From contig JAZNYT010000035.1 of NCBI GenBank assembly GCA_045594565.1, positions 1 through 33,059 of the forward strand: a stretch of 33,059 nt of DNA. Reading direction: 5' to 3'. Positions 1 to 7,478 of the stretch are shown piece after piece. The notes beneath the pieces were generated by a model. The model was not told where the DNA came from. It ran no database searches and saw only the letters and a list, made by a program, of their open reading frames with translations. A program made the position numbers and the translations under genes. Source of the DNA: RGIG6353 sp045594565 (GTDB lineage Bacteria > Bacillota > Clostridia > Oscillospirales > SIG627). Numbering within the stretch: position 1 is the stretch's first letter; every line of letters starts with the position of its first letter.

Positions 1-93
1 TACGAAAGTGGAGAGACAACATAGACTTCGAGTTTCTCGAAGCTCCTTCGCTTTATTCTTTATTTCACTTCTTAAAAAACATTTTTACATTCC

Positions 94-129
94 AAAAGCC
101 CATCTCACTATATTGAGATGGGCTTTTTT
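94..129. terminator. Intrinsic terminator hairpin, probably bidirectional
   Basis: A perfect 14-bp stem (94-107 pairing with 114-127) has a 6-nt loop. It is followed on the plus strand by a T run and preceded by AAAA, which gives a short U tract on the minus strand. It can end pheT transcripts from the right and any plus-strand transcript from the left. No gene can be supported in 1-93: the plus frame starting at base 1 stops at 22-24 and could be the last codons of a gene outside the window, but this is not testable here. Confidence 0.75.
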
Positions 130-140
130 CGACAGGCTGA

Positions 141-168
141 ACGGACTGTGATTTTCACAGTCCGTTTT
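141..168. terminator. Second hairpin downstream of pheT
   Basis: An 11-bp perfect stem (141-151 with 155-165) has a TTT loop. The T run (165-168) lies on the plus side, so in the minus direction it lacks a good U tract. It starts 10 nt after the pheT stop codon and forms a tandem pair with the 94-129 hairpin. Confidence 0.6.
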
Positions 169-178
169 CTTTATAGTC

Positions 179-2623
179 TTACTTCGTTCTCATTTCAGCG
201 CCGAGATTCTTCACAAGGAATTTAATAACGGTGTTGGCACAAGACTCTATTTCGTTTGAGGTGAGAGTCTTTTCGTTTGAGCCGAGGGTGAGGCGGATTG
301 TTACCGACTTCTTGCCCTCGGGCACCTGTGCGCCCTTATACTCGTCAACAAAGTCTGCATCCTGAAGGTAGCTGTCGCTATTCTTCTTTTTAAGGACTGT
401 TTCCTTAATCTCTGCCCACTTTGTATTAACGTCGAAGAGGAGAGATACGTCGTACTCGATAGTAGGATACTCTGCTATATGAGTAAACTCGTTTGTTCTT
501 GAGGTAAAGGGCTTCAGAGCATCTGTGTTTATCTCAAAGAGTACTGCCCCGAGGTTCTTGATACCGCAAAGGAGTGATGCCTTCTTTGAAAGAAGTGCAA
601 GATGTCCTATAACCTTACCGCCGAGAGTGATGTTGAGCCAAACAGTGTTATCTGCCCAGTATGGCTTCTCAATTCTCTCGAAAGCGAAGGCTTCCATATG
701 GGTATATCTTGCCATATTTTCTATAGCACCCTTTGCCTTACGGAAGAGTGAGGGAACGGCATCTGAGGGTGCGGTGAATGCACCTGCGATATGACGCTCC
801 TGTGTGGGAAGAAGCTCTTTTTCGTCATACTTTGAAGTGTAGTTATCATCAACGAAAATCTGTGCTTCTTCGAAGATAGCAAACTCGCTATAGAAACGCT
901 CATTCTTTGCAACTGCACGGCAGATATTGGGAAGAAGCGTTGAGCGGATATACTTTTCGTCGGGTGAGGGAGGCGTTGAAAGCTTCAGTACCTTGTCGGT
1001 GTTCTCAATTATTGCCTCGACAAATGTATCGCTCATCCAAGGATAGGTGAATATCTCCTGCATACCTACACGTATTGCAAGGTATTCCTTTATCTTTCTC
1101 ACGAGATCAATATCAAGCTGGTTGATAGCGCCCTCGAAGCTTGTAACAATGGGAGTAGGCTCGAAGTTCTCGTAGCCGTACATACGGGCAACCTCTTCCA
1201 TAATGTCCGCCTTAATGGAAACGTCGCCTGTTGAACGCCAAGTGGGAACAACGATGTGCATATTCTTATCGGTAAACGTAACCTCGAAGCCGAGAAGTCC
1301 AAGCTTGTTCTTAACGTCCTCCTCGGTTATCTTCTTTCCAAGTCTTCTTTCAAGCCAAGAAAGCTCTACGTCGATTTCCTTCTTCACAAGCTTTTCGGGA
1401 TACTTATCGGTGAATGCCACAACCTTCATTTCGGGATAAAGTCCCTTGAGAATTTCCATAGTCATAGAAAGAGCGATATCGCATCTTTCGGGGTCAACTG
1501 CTTTCTCGTATCTTGAAGAAGCCTCAGTTCTGTTGTCATAGCGAAGTGCCGTTCTTCTGACGCCTGCGCTTTCGAAGTTTGCTACCTCCAAAATAACCTT
1601 TTCTGTATCGGGGAGGATAGAGTCCTTAGCACCGCCCATAACGCCTGCAAGCGCTACTGCGCCGTCGTTATCGGCAATTACAAGGTCGTCGGAAGAGAGT
1701 TCAAGCTCTTTTGAGTTAAGAAGGAGAAGCTTCTCCTTATCCTCTGCACGACGTACTGTGATACCGCCTGCAATATTATCTGCGTCAAATGCATGAGTAG
1801 GCTGACCTGTTGCCATCATAACGTAGTTTGTAACGTCAACGAGGGCATTTATAGGGCGCTGACCTACCTTCCAGAGTCTTGTCTGCATATTGAAGGGTGC
1901 AGGTTTAACGGAAAGTCCTTCCATCTTTACACCAATGTATCTGGGGCAACGCTTGGTATCAACGATATTGATGGGCATTTCCTCCTTCACGTCGGGAGTG
2001 AAGGGCTTAAATTCACGAAGAGGCAGATTGTAGAGTGCTGAAAGCTCTCTTGCAATGCCGTAATGTCCCCAAAGGTCGGGACGGTTTGTCATAGACTTAT
2101 TATCAATTTCAAGAATGATATCATCAAGGTCGAAGGCTTTCGCAAGAGGTGTACCTGCAGGAATACCGAAGGAGGTAAGGTCCATTATTTCATGCTCACC
2201 CTCTGCAGGGAAAAGGTCTGCAAGACCTACCTCAACTGCGGCACAAATCATACCGAAGCTGGGTACTCCGCGGAGCTTTGCATTCTTTATCTCTACCTTA
2301 TCGCCCTCTCCGTGCCAACGCACGTATGAGCCGGGACAAGCAACAACAACGCTCTGTCCTACCTCAAGGTTCGAGCCTCCGCAAACGATGTCGTGGATTT
2401 CGCCGTCTGCAATATCAACCTTACAGATGCGAAGCTTATCGGCGTTGGGGTGAGGAAGAACCTCTTTGATTTCTCCCACAACAATGCCGTCGAAATCACG
2501 TGCAAGCTCATGTGCTCCCTCAACTTCAACCGTTGACATTGTAAGGTCAAAGGCAAGCTGTTTTAAATCCATATCGTCGGGAAGCGCCACGTAGTCTTTA
2601 ATCCAGTTAAGTGATAATTTCAT
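179..2623 (-). CDS. pheT: Phenylalanine--tRNA ligase beta subunit
   Basis: This is the beta subunit of the cytoplasmic alpha2-beta2 enzyme that charges tRNA-Phe; it binds and edits tRNA while PheS carries the active site. At 814 aa it has the usual full length. The visible order is an OB-fold tRNA-binding domain (about 41-150, with HPNADKL), a B3/B4 editing domain (about 215-385), B5 (about 405-480), a catalytic-like core (about 490-700) and a C-terminal FDX-ACB anticodon-binding domain (about 720-812). The start is set by a strong AAGGAGG about 8 nt upstream. It lies 13 nt after pheS and must share the pheS T-box promoter, since no terminator or promoter separates them. Two hairpins follow the stop codon. 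No defects were seen. Confidence 0.97.
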   Translation of the reverse strand: MKLSLNWIKDYVALPDDMDLKQLAFDLTMSTVEVEGAHELARDFDGIVVGEIKEVLPHPNADKLRICKVDIADGEIHDIVCGGSNLEVGQSVVVACPGSYVRWHGEGDKVEIKNAKLRGVPSFGMICAAVEVGLADLFPAEGEHEIMDLTSFGIPAGTPLAKAFDLDDIILEIDNKSMTNRPDLWGHYGIARELSALYNLPLREFKPFTPDVKEEMPINIVDTKRCPRYIGVKMEGLSVKPAPFNMQTRLWKVGQRPINALVDVTNYVMMATGQPTHAFDADNIAGGITVRRAEDKEKLLLLNSKELELSSDDLVIADNDGAVALAGVMGGAKDSILPDTEKVILEVANFESAGVRRTALRYDNRTEASSRYEKAVDPERCDIALSMTMEILKGLYPEMKVVAFTDKYPEKLVKKEIDVELSWLERRLGKKITEEDVKNKLGLLGFEVTFTDKNMHIVVPTWRSTGDVSIKADIMEEVARMYGYENFEPTPIVTSFEGAINQLDIDLVRKIKEYLAIRVGMQEIFTYPWMSDTFVEAIIENTDKVLKLSTPPSPDEKYIRSTLLPNICRAVAKNERFYSEFAIFEEAQIFVDDNYTSKYDEKELLPTQERHIAGAFTAPSDAVPSLFRKAKGAIENMARYTHMEAFAFERIEKPYWADNTVWLNITLGGKVIGHLALLSKKASLLCGIKNLGAVLFEINTDALKPFTSRTNEFTHIAEYPTIEYDVSLLFDVNTKWAEIKETVLKKKNSDSYLQDADFVDEYKGAQVPEGKKSVTIRLTLGSNEKTLTSNEIESCANTVIKFLVKNLGAEMRTK

Positions 2624-2636
2624 TATTCTTCCCTCC

Positions 2637-3674
2637 TTAATGGAACTGCTCTAAAAATCTTAAATCGGTGCTATGGAAAAGTCTTACGTCATCAACGCCG
2701 TAGCGCATCATAACAAGACGGTCAAGACCGATATTTACGTAAAAGCCTGTGTATTCGTCGGGGTCAAGCCCTGCGGCACGAAGAACGTTGGGGTGAGGTG
2801 TGCCGCCCGGCATAATCTCAATCCAACCTACGTGCTTACAAACGCTGCAGCCCTTTCCTCCGCACACAAGACATCCCATATCAATTTCAAAGCCGGGCTC
2901 AACAAACGGGAAGAAGCCGGCTCTCATACGAACGGGAACGTCCTTGCCGAAAACCTTGGAAAGAATGCTCTTTATCATTACCTTACCTGCGGTAAAGGTG
3001 AAATCCTTATCAACAATAAGCGCCTCATACTGGAAGAATGCTCTTTCGTGACGTGCATCTGTTGTCTCGTTTCTGTAAACACGTCCGGGGTATACGAAGC
3101 GGTAAGGAGGCTTGTGTGTCTGCATATATCTTACAGAGCCGCCTGTAAGGTGGGGACGAAGACAAAGCTTGTCCTCGGCGTTTCCGCTGTCGTGTCCCTC
3201 AATCCAGTAGGTATCCATACTCTCACGGGCAGGGTGATTGGGAGGGAAATTGAGCTTATCGAAGGCATAATACTCGGTAGTAATATCGTCCTCCTGATAG
3301 ATTTCAAAGCCCATTGAACGGAAAGCGTCATCAAGGTCGTAGCGCATCTGTGTTATGGGGTGAAGTCCGCCAGACATAGGTGCAGTACCGGGGATAGTAA
3401 AGTCAAAATCAGCGGGAATCTCCGATGCCTTGAGCTTTATCTCCTCACGTCTTGCCTCAATCATTTCGGTAAGCTTATTCTTAACTTCGTTTACCGCCTT
3501 GCCCATTTCGGGACGAAGTGCGGGGTCAATTTTAGGAAGCTCCTTCAACAGAGCGGTGAGTGTTCCCTCTTTACCGAGAACCTTTACCTTTACCTCCTGA
3601 AGAGCACTTTCCGTCGATGCCGACAGTATGGCGGATTCTGCCGATGCGGAAATTTCAAGTAATTTTTCTTTCAT
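2637..3674 (-). CDS. pheS: Phenylalanine--tRNA ligase alpha subunit
   Basis: This is the catalytic subunit of Phe-tRNA synthetase (class II), forming Phe-AMP and transferring Phe to tRNA. I place the start at 3674, giving 345 aa, the family's normal length. An in-frame upstream extension to 3740 would translate the T-box terminator and is not believed. AGAGGA precedes the chosen ATG by about 8 nt. Visible features are an N-terminal coiled-coil arm (about 1-90), class II motif 2 (YRNETTDARHERAFFQYE), the PheS-typical cysteine-rich insert with CGGKGCSVCKHVGWIEI, and C-terminal motif 3 (GLDRLVMMRYGVDDVRLF). It is the first gene of the pheST operon and is controlled by the T-box leader directly upstream. 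Confidence 0.97.
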   Translation of the reverse strand: MKEKLLEISASAESAILSASTESALQEVKVKVLGKEGTLTALLKELPKIDPALRPEMGKAVNEVKNKLTEMIEARREEIKLKASEIPADFDFTIPGTAPMSGGLHPITQMRYDLDDAFRSMGFEIYQEDDITTEYYAFDKLNFPPNHPARESMDTYWIEGHDSGNAEDKLCLRPHLTGGSVRYMQTHKPPYRFVYPGRVYRNETTDARHERAFFQYEALIVDKDFTFTAGKVMIKSILSKVFGKDVPVRMRAGFFPFVEPGFEIDMGCLVCGGKGCSVCKHVGWIEIMPGGTPHPNVLRAAGLDPDEYTGFYVNIGLDRLVMMRYGVDDVRLFHSTDLRFLEQFH

Positions 3675-3690
3675 ACAACATCCTCTTTTC

Positions 3691-3726
3691 AATAAAAATA
3701 ATCCGCCCCTGAAAACAGAGGCGGAT
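3691..3726 (-). terminator. T-box regulated terminator of pheST
   Basis: An 11-bp stem with one mismatch (3701-3711 with 3716-3726) and an AAAA/TTTT tetraloop is followed on the minus strand by a U-rich run (3700-3691). Its 5' arm directly follows the T-box sequence, as expected for the mutually exclusive antiterminator. It is also the only termination signal seen downstream of the acyl-CoA synthetase gene. Confidence 0.88.
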
Positions 3727-3914
3727 ATCCGCGTTACCACTCAAATTTATAACTTTTCTGCCCTTTAACGGTGGCTACCGTGCAAGACTACTATCTTTCC
3801 CCTTGCCCGCTCGGGAGTGAAATGCTATTTGCTGATAAGTCGGGTATTTTCAGCTGCCTACCCTCTCTGACGACTTATTTTTCGCAACGCTATCTCCGTC
3901 TTCGCGTTTCATAC
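3691..3914 (-). promoter_or_regulatory. T-box riboswitch leader specific for tRNA-Phe
   Basis: Read on the minus strand, the roughly 220-nt leader has the T-box landmarks in order. These are an AG-bulge-like AGAGAGGG (3861-3868), a specifier-loop candidate TTC followed by A (3819-3821, a Phe codon), the conserved T-box sequence with TGGTAACGCGG (3729-3742, whose TGGT at 3736-3739 can pair with the ACCA end of uncharged tRNA-Phe), and a terminator. Established T-box logic is that uncharged tRNA-Phe stabilises the antiterminator, so pheST is read when Phe is scarce. The Phe specificity agrees with the downstream genes. Confidence 0.93.
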
Positions 3915-3920
3915 AGGGAT

Positions 3921-3949
3921 ATTTTATCACAGTAGTGCTTACTTGTCAA
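3921..3949 (-). promoter_or_regulatory. Sigma-A promoter of pheST
   Basis: The -35 TTGACA (3944-3949) and -10 TAAAAT (3921-3926) are separated by exactly 17 bp, with TGA just before the -10 (extended -10). The -35 lies in the last codons of the acyl-CoA synthetase gene, whose TTGACAAG encodes the final residues before TAA. The predicted start is near 3914, which sets the 5' end of the T-box leader. Confidence 0.85.
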
Positions 3950-5642
3950 GGGTTTTATTTTCGGGTGCCTGACGCTTGATCTTGTTTGTGGTGGTCTTGA
4001 CAAACTCCTTGTCTCTTATCACTACCTTTGAAATCTGCTTGTATACGGGAAGCTCAACTGTTGCCGCCTTGATATCTGCCTTAAGACGCTCGGATGCATC
4101 TCCTGTGATACCCATTTCTTCAGCGGTTGTCTTGTCAAGGAATACCTCGGCACAGAGAGCTACCTCCTGTCCGTTTTCTTCAAGAGCGTATACCATAACT
4201 TCCTTTATATACTTGATGGATGCAATGTAGTTTTCAATTTCTTCGGGATAAATGTTCTTACCGTTCTTAAGAACGATAAGGTTCTTCTTTCTGCCTGTGA
4301 TACAAAGCTGACCCTTCTTATTTATCATACCATAGTCGCCTGTATGGAACCATCCGTCCTCGGTGAGAACCTTATTGGTTTCTTGCTCGTTCTTGTAGTA
4401 GCCCATCATTACGATGTCACCCTTAACGCATATCTCGCCGTGTCCTTCCTCATTGGGATTATCAATCTTAACCTCGATGCAAGGAAGTGTATAGCCTACG
4501 GAGTTGGGATCGTTAGTCTCCTCCTGATTTACACTTACAAGAGGTGAACATTCGGTAATACCATAGCCGTTGAGAAGTGAGATGCCTATTGCATCAAAGA
4601 ACTCTGCAACCTCTGCTCTGAGAGGTGCGCCACCGCAAACGATAAGCTTAAGCTCGCCACCGAACGCCTTATGGATAGCACCGAATATCTTACGTCTTGC
4701 ATCGATACCAATTTTGCGAAGACCGTTGGAAAGCTTGATAGCCGCCTTGATAGTCTTTGTCTTGCCCTGCTTGTCGATATTCTCCCAAACCTTCTTGTAG
4801 AATACGTCAACGAATGCAGGCACGAGATAAATATGTTCAGGCTTAAAGAGGAGCATATTACGAAGGGTTGCGGCACGGCTGTCGTTAAGGCAGATGGTTA
4901 CGTTACATCTGAGCTCAACGAGAAGTGCAGGAATTGCCTCGTAGGTGTGATGATAAGGAAGCACGGAAAGAGTTTTATCATAAACGTGAGCTACCTGAAG
5001 TCCGTACTTGATAGATGATACGATATTGTGCTCGGAAAGCATTACACCCTTTGAAAGTCCTGTTGTACCCGACGTATAGGAGATAAGCTTTACTGCATAT
5101 TCGTCTCTTGTCTCGTCAAGGAAAAGAGTTGAGCCTTCATCAAGAAGCTTTTCGCCCTCCTCGATAAGACGAGGCATAGAAAGATACTTTCCGTCATGCT
5201 CTTCTCTGTCGAAGGAAATGAAGTATTCAATTTTTGAAAGATCGGCTTCAGTTTCCATGAATCTCTTCTCGTACTTTTCGGAGCAGAAGCAAATTTTTGC
5301 ATCACCCGCATCGAGAATATGCTCAACGTTCGACTGAGGAAGCTCAGCATCAACAGGAATAAACACAGTCTTTGACTGAAGCACTGTAAGGTAGGTTACA
5401 ATCCAATCATAACGGTTCTCGGAGATACATGCAATATGTCCCTCTGTGAGACCTCTGTGGCTGAGAGCTGTACCAAGAGCAAGAGTTACTCTGCGGAACT
5501 CTTTATAAGTTACGTTTACTACCTCCCCACCCTTCTTGTAGCAGAAAGCATACTTGTCGGGAGTGTCGTTTGCGGAGGTTTCAAGAAGCTCCTTTATAGA
5601 ATAGAAATCACGAAGGGGAGCATAGTTTACTTTGTATTCCAT
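3939..5642 (-). CDS. AMP-dependent long-chain acyl-CoA synthetase
   Basis: This is an ANL-superfamily adenylate-forming enzyme, most like the FAA1/FadD-type long-chain fatty acid--CoA ligases. Such enzymes activate a carboxylic acid as acyl-AMP and then form the CoA thioester. It has 567 aa, a normal length. Visible motifs are the P-loop SYTSGTTGLSKG (about 188-199), YGITECSP (360-367), TGD (434-436), GRKKNLI (450-456) and the C-terminal catalytic lysine in TNKIKR (K554). No membrane segment or signal peptide is apparent, so it is cytoplasmic or peripheral. The start has AAAGGTG about 8 nt upstream. It is monocistronic from its own promoter and divergent from the DUF1836 gene. The acyl substrate cannot be read from the sequence. 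Confidence 0.92.
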   Translation of the reverse strand: MEYKVNYAPLRDFYSIKELLETSANDTPDKYAFCYKKGGEVVNVTYKEFRRVTLALGTALSHRGLTEGHIACISENRYDWIVTYLTVLQSKTVFIPVDAELPQSNVEHILDAGDAKICFCSEKYEKRFMETEADLSKIEYFISFDREEHDGKYLSMPRLIEEGEKLLDEGSTLFLDETRDEYAVKLISYTSGTTGLSKGVMLSEHNIVSSIKYGLQVAHVYDKTLSVLPYHHTYEAIPALLVELRCNVTICLNDSRAATLRNMLLFKPEHIYLVPAFVDVFYKKVWENIDKQGKTKTIKAAIKLSNGLRKIGIDARRKIFGAIHKAFGGELKLIVCGGAPLRAEVAEFFDAIGISLLNGYGITECSPLVSVNQEETNDPNSVGYTLPCIEVKIDNPNEEGHGEICVKGDIVMMGYYKNEQETNKVLTEDGWFHTGDYGMINKKGQLCITGRKKNLIVLKNGKNIYPEEIENYIASIKYIKEVMVYALEENGQEVALCAEVFLDKTTAEEMGITGDASERLKADIKAATVELPVYKQISKVVIRDKEFVKTTTNKIKRQAPENKTLDK

Positions 5643-5692
5643 ATTATTTCACCTTTCGATATTTAAAATTACGTTTACTGGTTTACGATACT

Positions 5693-5721
5693 ATGTTATC
5701 ACATATAAACTTTTTTGTCAA
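5693..5721 (-). promoter_or_regulatory. Promoter of the acyl-CoA synthetase gene
   Basis: The -35 TTGACA (5716-5721) and -10 TAACAT (5693-5698) have a 17-bp spacer that ends in TGTGA, an extended -10. It sits back to back with the plus-strand promoter at 5736-5764 as its near mirror image. Confidence 0.8.
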
Positions 5722-5735
5722 TAGTTTTGAAATAC

Positions 5736-5764
5736 TTGACGAAAATTTAATGATGTGATATTAT
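5736..5764 (+). promoter_or_regulatory. Promoter of the DUF1836-IIC operon
   Basis: The -35 TTGACG (5736-5741) and -10 TATTAT (5759-5764) have a 17-bp spacer ending in TGTGA. The -35 boxes of the two divergent promoters are 14 bp apart. An exact inverted pair TATCACAT (5697-5704) / ATGTGATA (5753-5760) is centred on the same axis. Confidence 0.8.
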
Positions 5765-5793
5765 AGGTTAAAAAGTAAAAACGGAGTGATGAA

Positions 5794-6309
5794 ATGACAA
5801 GAAAAGAAGAATATATAAATTATCGTTGTCCGCGATGGGAGGAATTTCCCGACGTAGAGCTATATGCTGATCAGGTTTTATCGGTGGTACAAAGGCACGT
5901 TTCCTTCTTTAATAATGAGATTGAAATGACATTCACCTCTCATATGATAAACAACTACGTAAAGCAAAAGATAGTTAAGCCACCGGTAAATAAAAAATAC
6001 GACAAAGTACATCTTGCCTACTTTGTTGTAGTGTGTGTTTTCAAGCAGTTTCTTCCAATATCCGAAATATGTGAGGTTATAGCTCATCTTATGAAGACGT
6101 ATTCGGTAAAGGAGCTTTACAATATCTTTTGTGATGAGCTTGAAAGCGCCTTAAAAAACGTTTTCGCACCCGAGAGATTTGAACGCCGTTTTTCACCCAA
6201 CGATACTGACGAAACGAAAATCATACGTGCATCCGTTTATGCATTTGCGACCCTTGCGTATACAAAGTATATAGTAAACGAAGTCTCCGGAGGTAAAGAC
6301 TGTGAATAA
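5794..6309 (+). CDS. DUF1836 family protein, putative HTH regulator
   Basis: This 171-aa soluble protein has an N-terminal half matching the DUF1836 pattern as I know it: PRWEEFPDVELYADQV, then FTSHMINNYVKQKIVKPPVNKKYDKVHLAYFVVVCVFKQFLPISEI (given here in pieces: TSHMINNYVK, KPPVNKKYDK, HLAYFVVVCVFKQ). That layout resembles a MerR-like winged helix with the family's conserved NNYVK and KKY segments. Family members are generally uncharacterised, so a DNA-binding role is inference. The start has GGAG 7 nt upstream and a good promoter. Its 3' end overlaps the IIC gene by 8 nt, implying coupled translation. It may act on the symmetric divergent promoter just upstream. Confidence 0.8.
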   Translation: MTRKEEYINYRCPRWEEFPDVELYADQVLSVVQRHVSFFNNEIEMTFTSHMINNYVKQKIVKPPVNKKYDKVHLAYFVVVCVFKQFLPISEICEVIAHLMKTYSVKELYNIFCDELESALKNVFAPERFERRFSPNDTDETKIIRASVYAFATLAYTKYIVNEVSGGKDCE

Positions 6310-7363
6310 AATAAAAGCATTTCTTGAACGAAAGAACGTTAGTCTTTCACTTAAGACCTACTTCATCGACGTTATGAGTTCTATGGCGCTGGGACTTTTT
6401 GCTTCCCTTCTTATAGGAACGATTTTCGGAGCACTTGGCGATTATACAGGAATAAAGATATTCTCCGAAATAAAAGGCTATGCGCAGGGAGCCACAGGAG
6501 CGGCGCTTGGTGTCTCTATAGCCTACGCTCTCAAAGCACCGCCTCTCGTTATGTTTTCGGCGGCGGCAGTGGGAATCGTCGGCAACAACCTTGCAACAGT
6601 TTACACACTTATGGGAGCTGAAAAGTCCATTACCGCAGGTCCTGCAGGAGCATTTTTCGTAGCTATTATTGCTGTAGAGCTCGGTAAAATAGTATCGAAG
6701 GAAACAAAAATAGACATTCTGGTGACACCTATCGTAACTATTCTTTCAGGTACCCTCGTAGCAAAGCTTATCTGCCCTGTTGTCGCGTACGTGATGTACT
6801 GGCTAGGTTACTTTATAAATACCGCGACCGAGGCTCAGCCACTGGTTATGGGAATTATTATTTCGGTAGTTGTGGGAATAATACTCACACTTCCCATAAG
6901 CTCGGCGGCGATATGCGCTATGATTGGAATATCGGGTATTGCAGGCGGTGCGGCTATGGCAGGATGTTCAGCCCAGATGGTAGGCTTCGCGGTAATAAGC
7001 TTCAGAGAAAACAGATGGGGCGGTATCGTCGCACAAGGTCTTGGCACTTCAATGCTACAGATGGGTAACATTGTGAAAAAGCCGATTATATGGCTTGCTC
7101 CGACTCTTGCTTCTGCAATTACAGGTCCCCTTTCCACAATGCTCTTCAGGCTCGAATGTAACGGCGTATCGGCAGGTATGGGTACCTGCGGTCTCGTGGG
7201 ACCTCTTGGCGCTATACAATCAACGTCAGAAAAAGGAATCCTATTCTGGACGGGACTTGTACTTATTACAATTATTCTCCCCGCAATTCTTTCTTTTATT
7301 TTCAATGAGATAATGAGAAAAGCAGGTCTTGTAAAAACAGGCGATATGAAGCTTGATTTATAA
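6302..7363 (+). CDS. PTS sugar transporter subunit IIC-like membrane protein
   Basis: This 353-aa, very hydrophobic protein has about nine or ten membrane segments and many Gly/Ala-rich helices. The pattern fits the PTS_EIIC_2 family, predicted IIC-type permeases usually found without a dedicated IIA or IIB. No IIA or IIB domain or gene is in the window, so phosphorylation-coupled transport is not shown and the substrate is unknown. The start is GTG, with GGAGGT 7-12 nt upstream inside the end of the DUF1836 gene; the two reading frames overlap 8 nt. The C-terminal tail is short and cytoplasmic-looking. A strong terminator follows within 20 nt, so the operon is two genes. Confidence 0.82.
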   Translation: MNKIKAFLERKNVSLSLKTYFIDVMSSMALGLFASLLIGTIFGALGDYTGIKIFSEIKGYAQGATGAALGVSIAYALKAPPLVMFSAAAVGIVGNNLATVYTLMGAEKSITAGPAGAFFVAIIAVELGKIVSKETKIDILVTPIVTILSGTLVAKLICPVVAYVMYWLGYFINTATEAQPLVMGIIISVVVGIILTLPISSAAICAMIGISGIAGGAAMAGCSAQMVGFAVISFRENRWGGIVAQGLGTSMLQMGNIVKKPIIWLAPTLASAITGPLSTMLFRLECNGVSAGMGTCGLVGPLGAIQSTSEKGILFWTGLVLITIILPAILSFIFNEIMRKAGLVKTGDMKLDL

Positions 7364-7378
7364 AATATATAAATTTGT

Positions 7379-7413
7379 TACAGGGAAGGAATTTAATCCT
7401 TCCCTGTATTTTT
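7379..7413 (+). terminator. Terminator of the DUF1836-IIC operon
   Basis: A 12-bp perfect stem (7379-7390 with 7397-7408) with a short AT-rich loop is followed by a TTTTT run (7409-7413). It starts 15 nt after the IIC stop codon. Confidence 0.9.
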
Positions 7414-7431
7414 ATGCCGATTTGTGCGCCA

Positions 7432-7471
7432 ATAAAAATAAGACAGAGAACACAAGGTTCTCTGTCTTATT
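7432..7471 (-). terminator. Terminator of the 1545-aa surface protein gene
   Basis: A 15-bp perfect stem (7437-7451 with 7457-7471) has a 5-nt loop. On the minus strand it is followed by a U-rich run (7436-7432), 8 nt after the stop codon. Together with 7379-7413 it separates two convergent operons. Confidence 0.88.
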
Positions 7472-7478
7472 GTTTATC

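Noticed and set aside
1..93. Possible 3' end of a plus-strand gene (stop at 22-24) or a CTTCGAG/CTCGAAG hairpin terminator at 26-42
   Set aside because: Too short to recognise; the hairpin is 7 bp and followed only by a loose T-rich stretch.
2673..3317. 214-aa open frame on the plus strand within pheS
   Set aside because: It lies entirely antisense to a highly conserved gene, has no ribosome binding site and no recognisable protein pattern; it is a codon-bias shadow.
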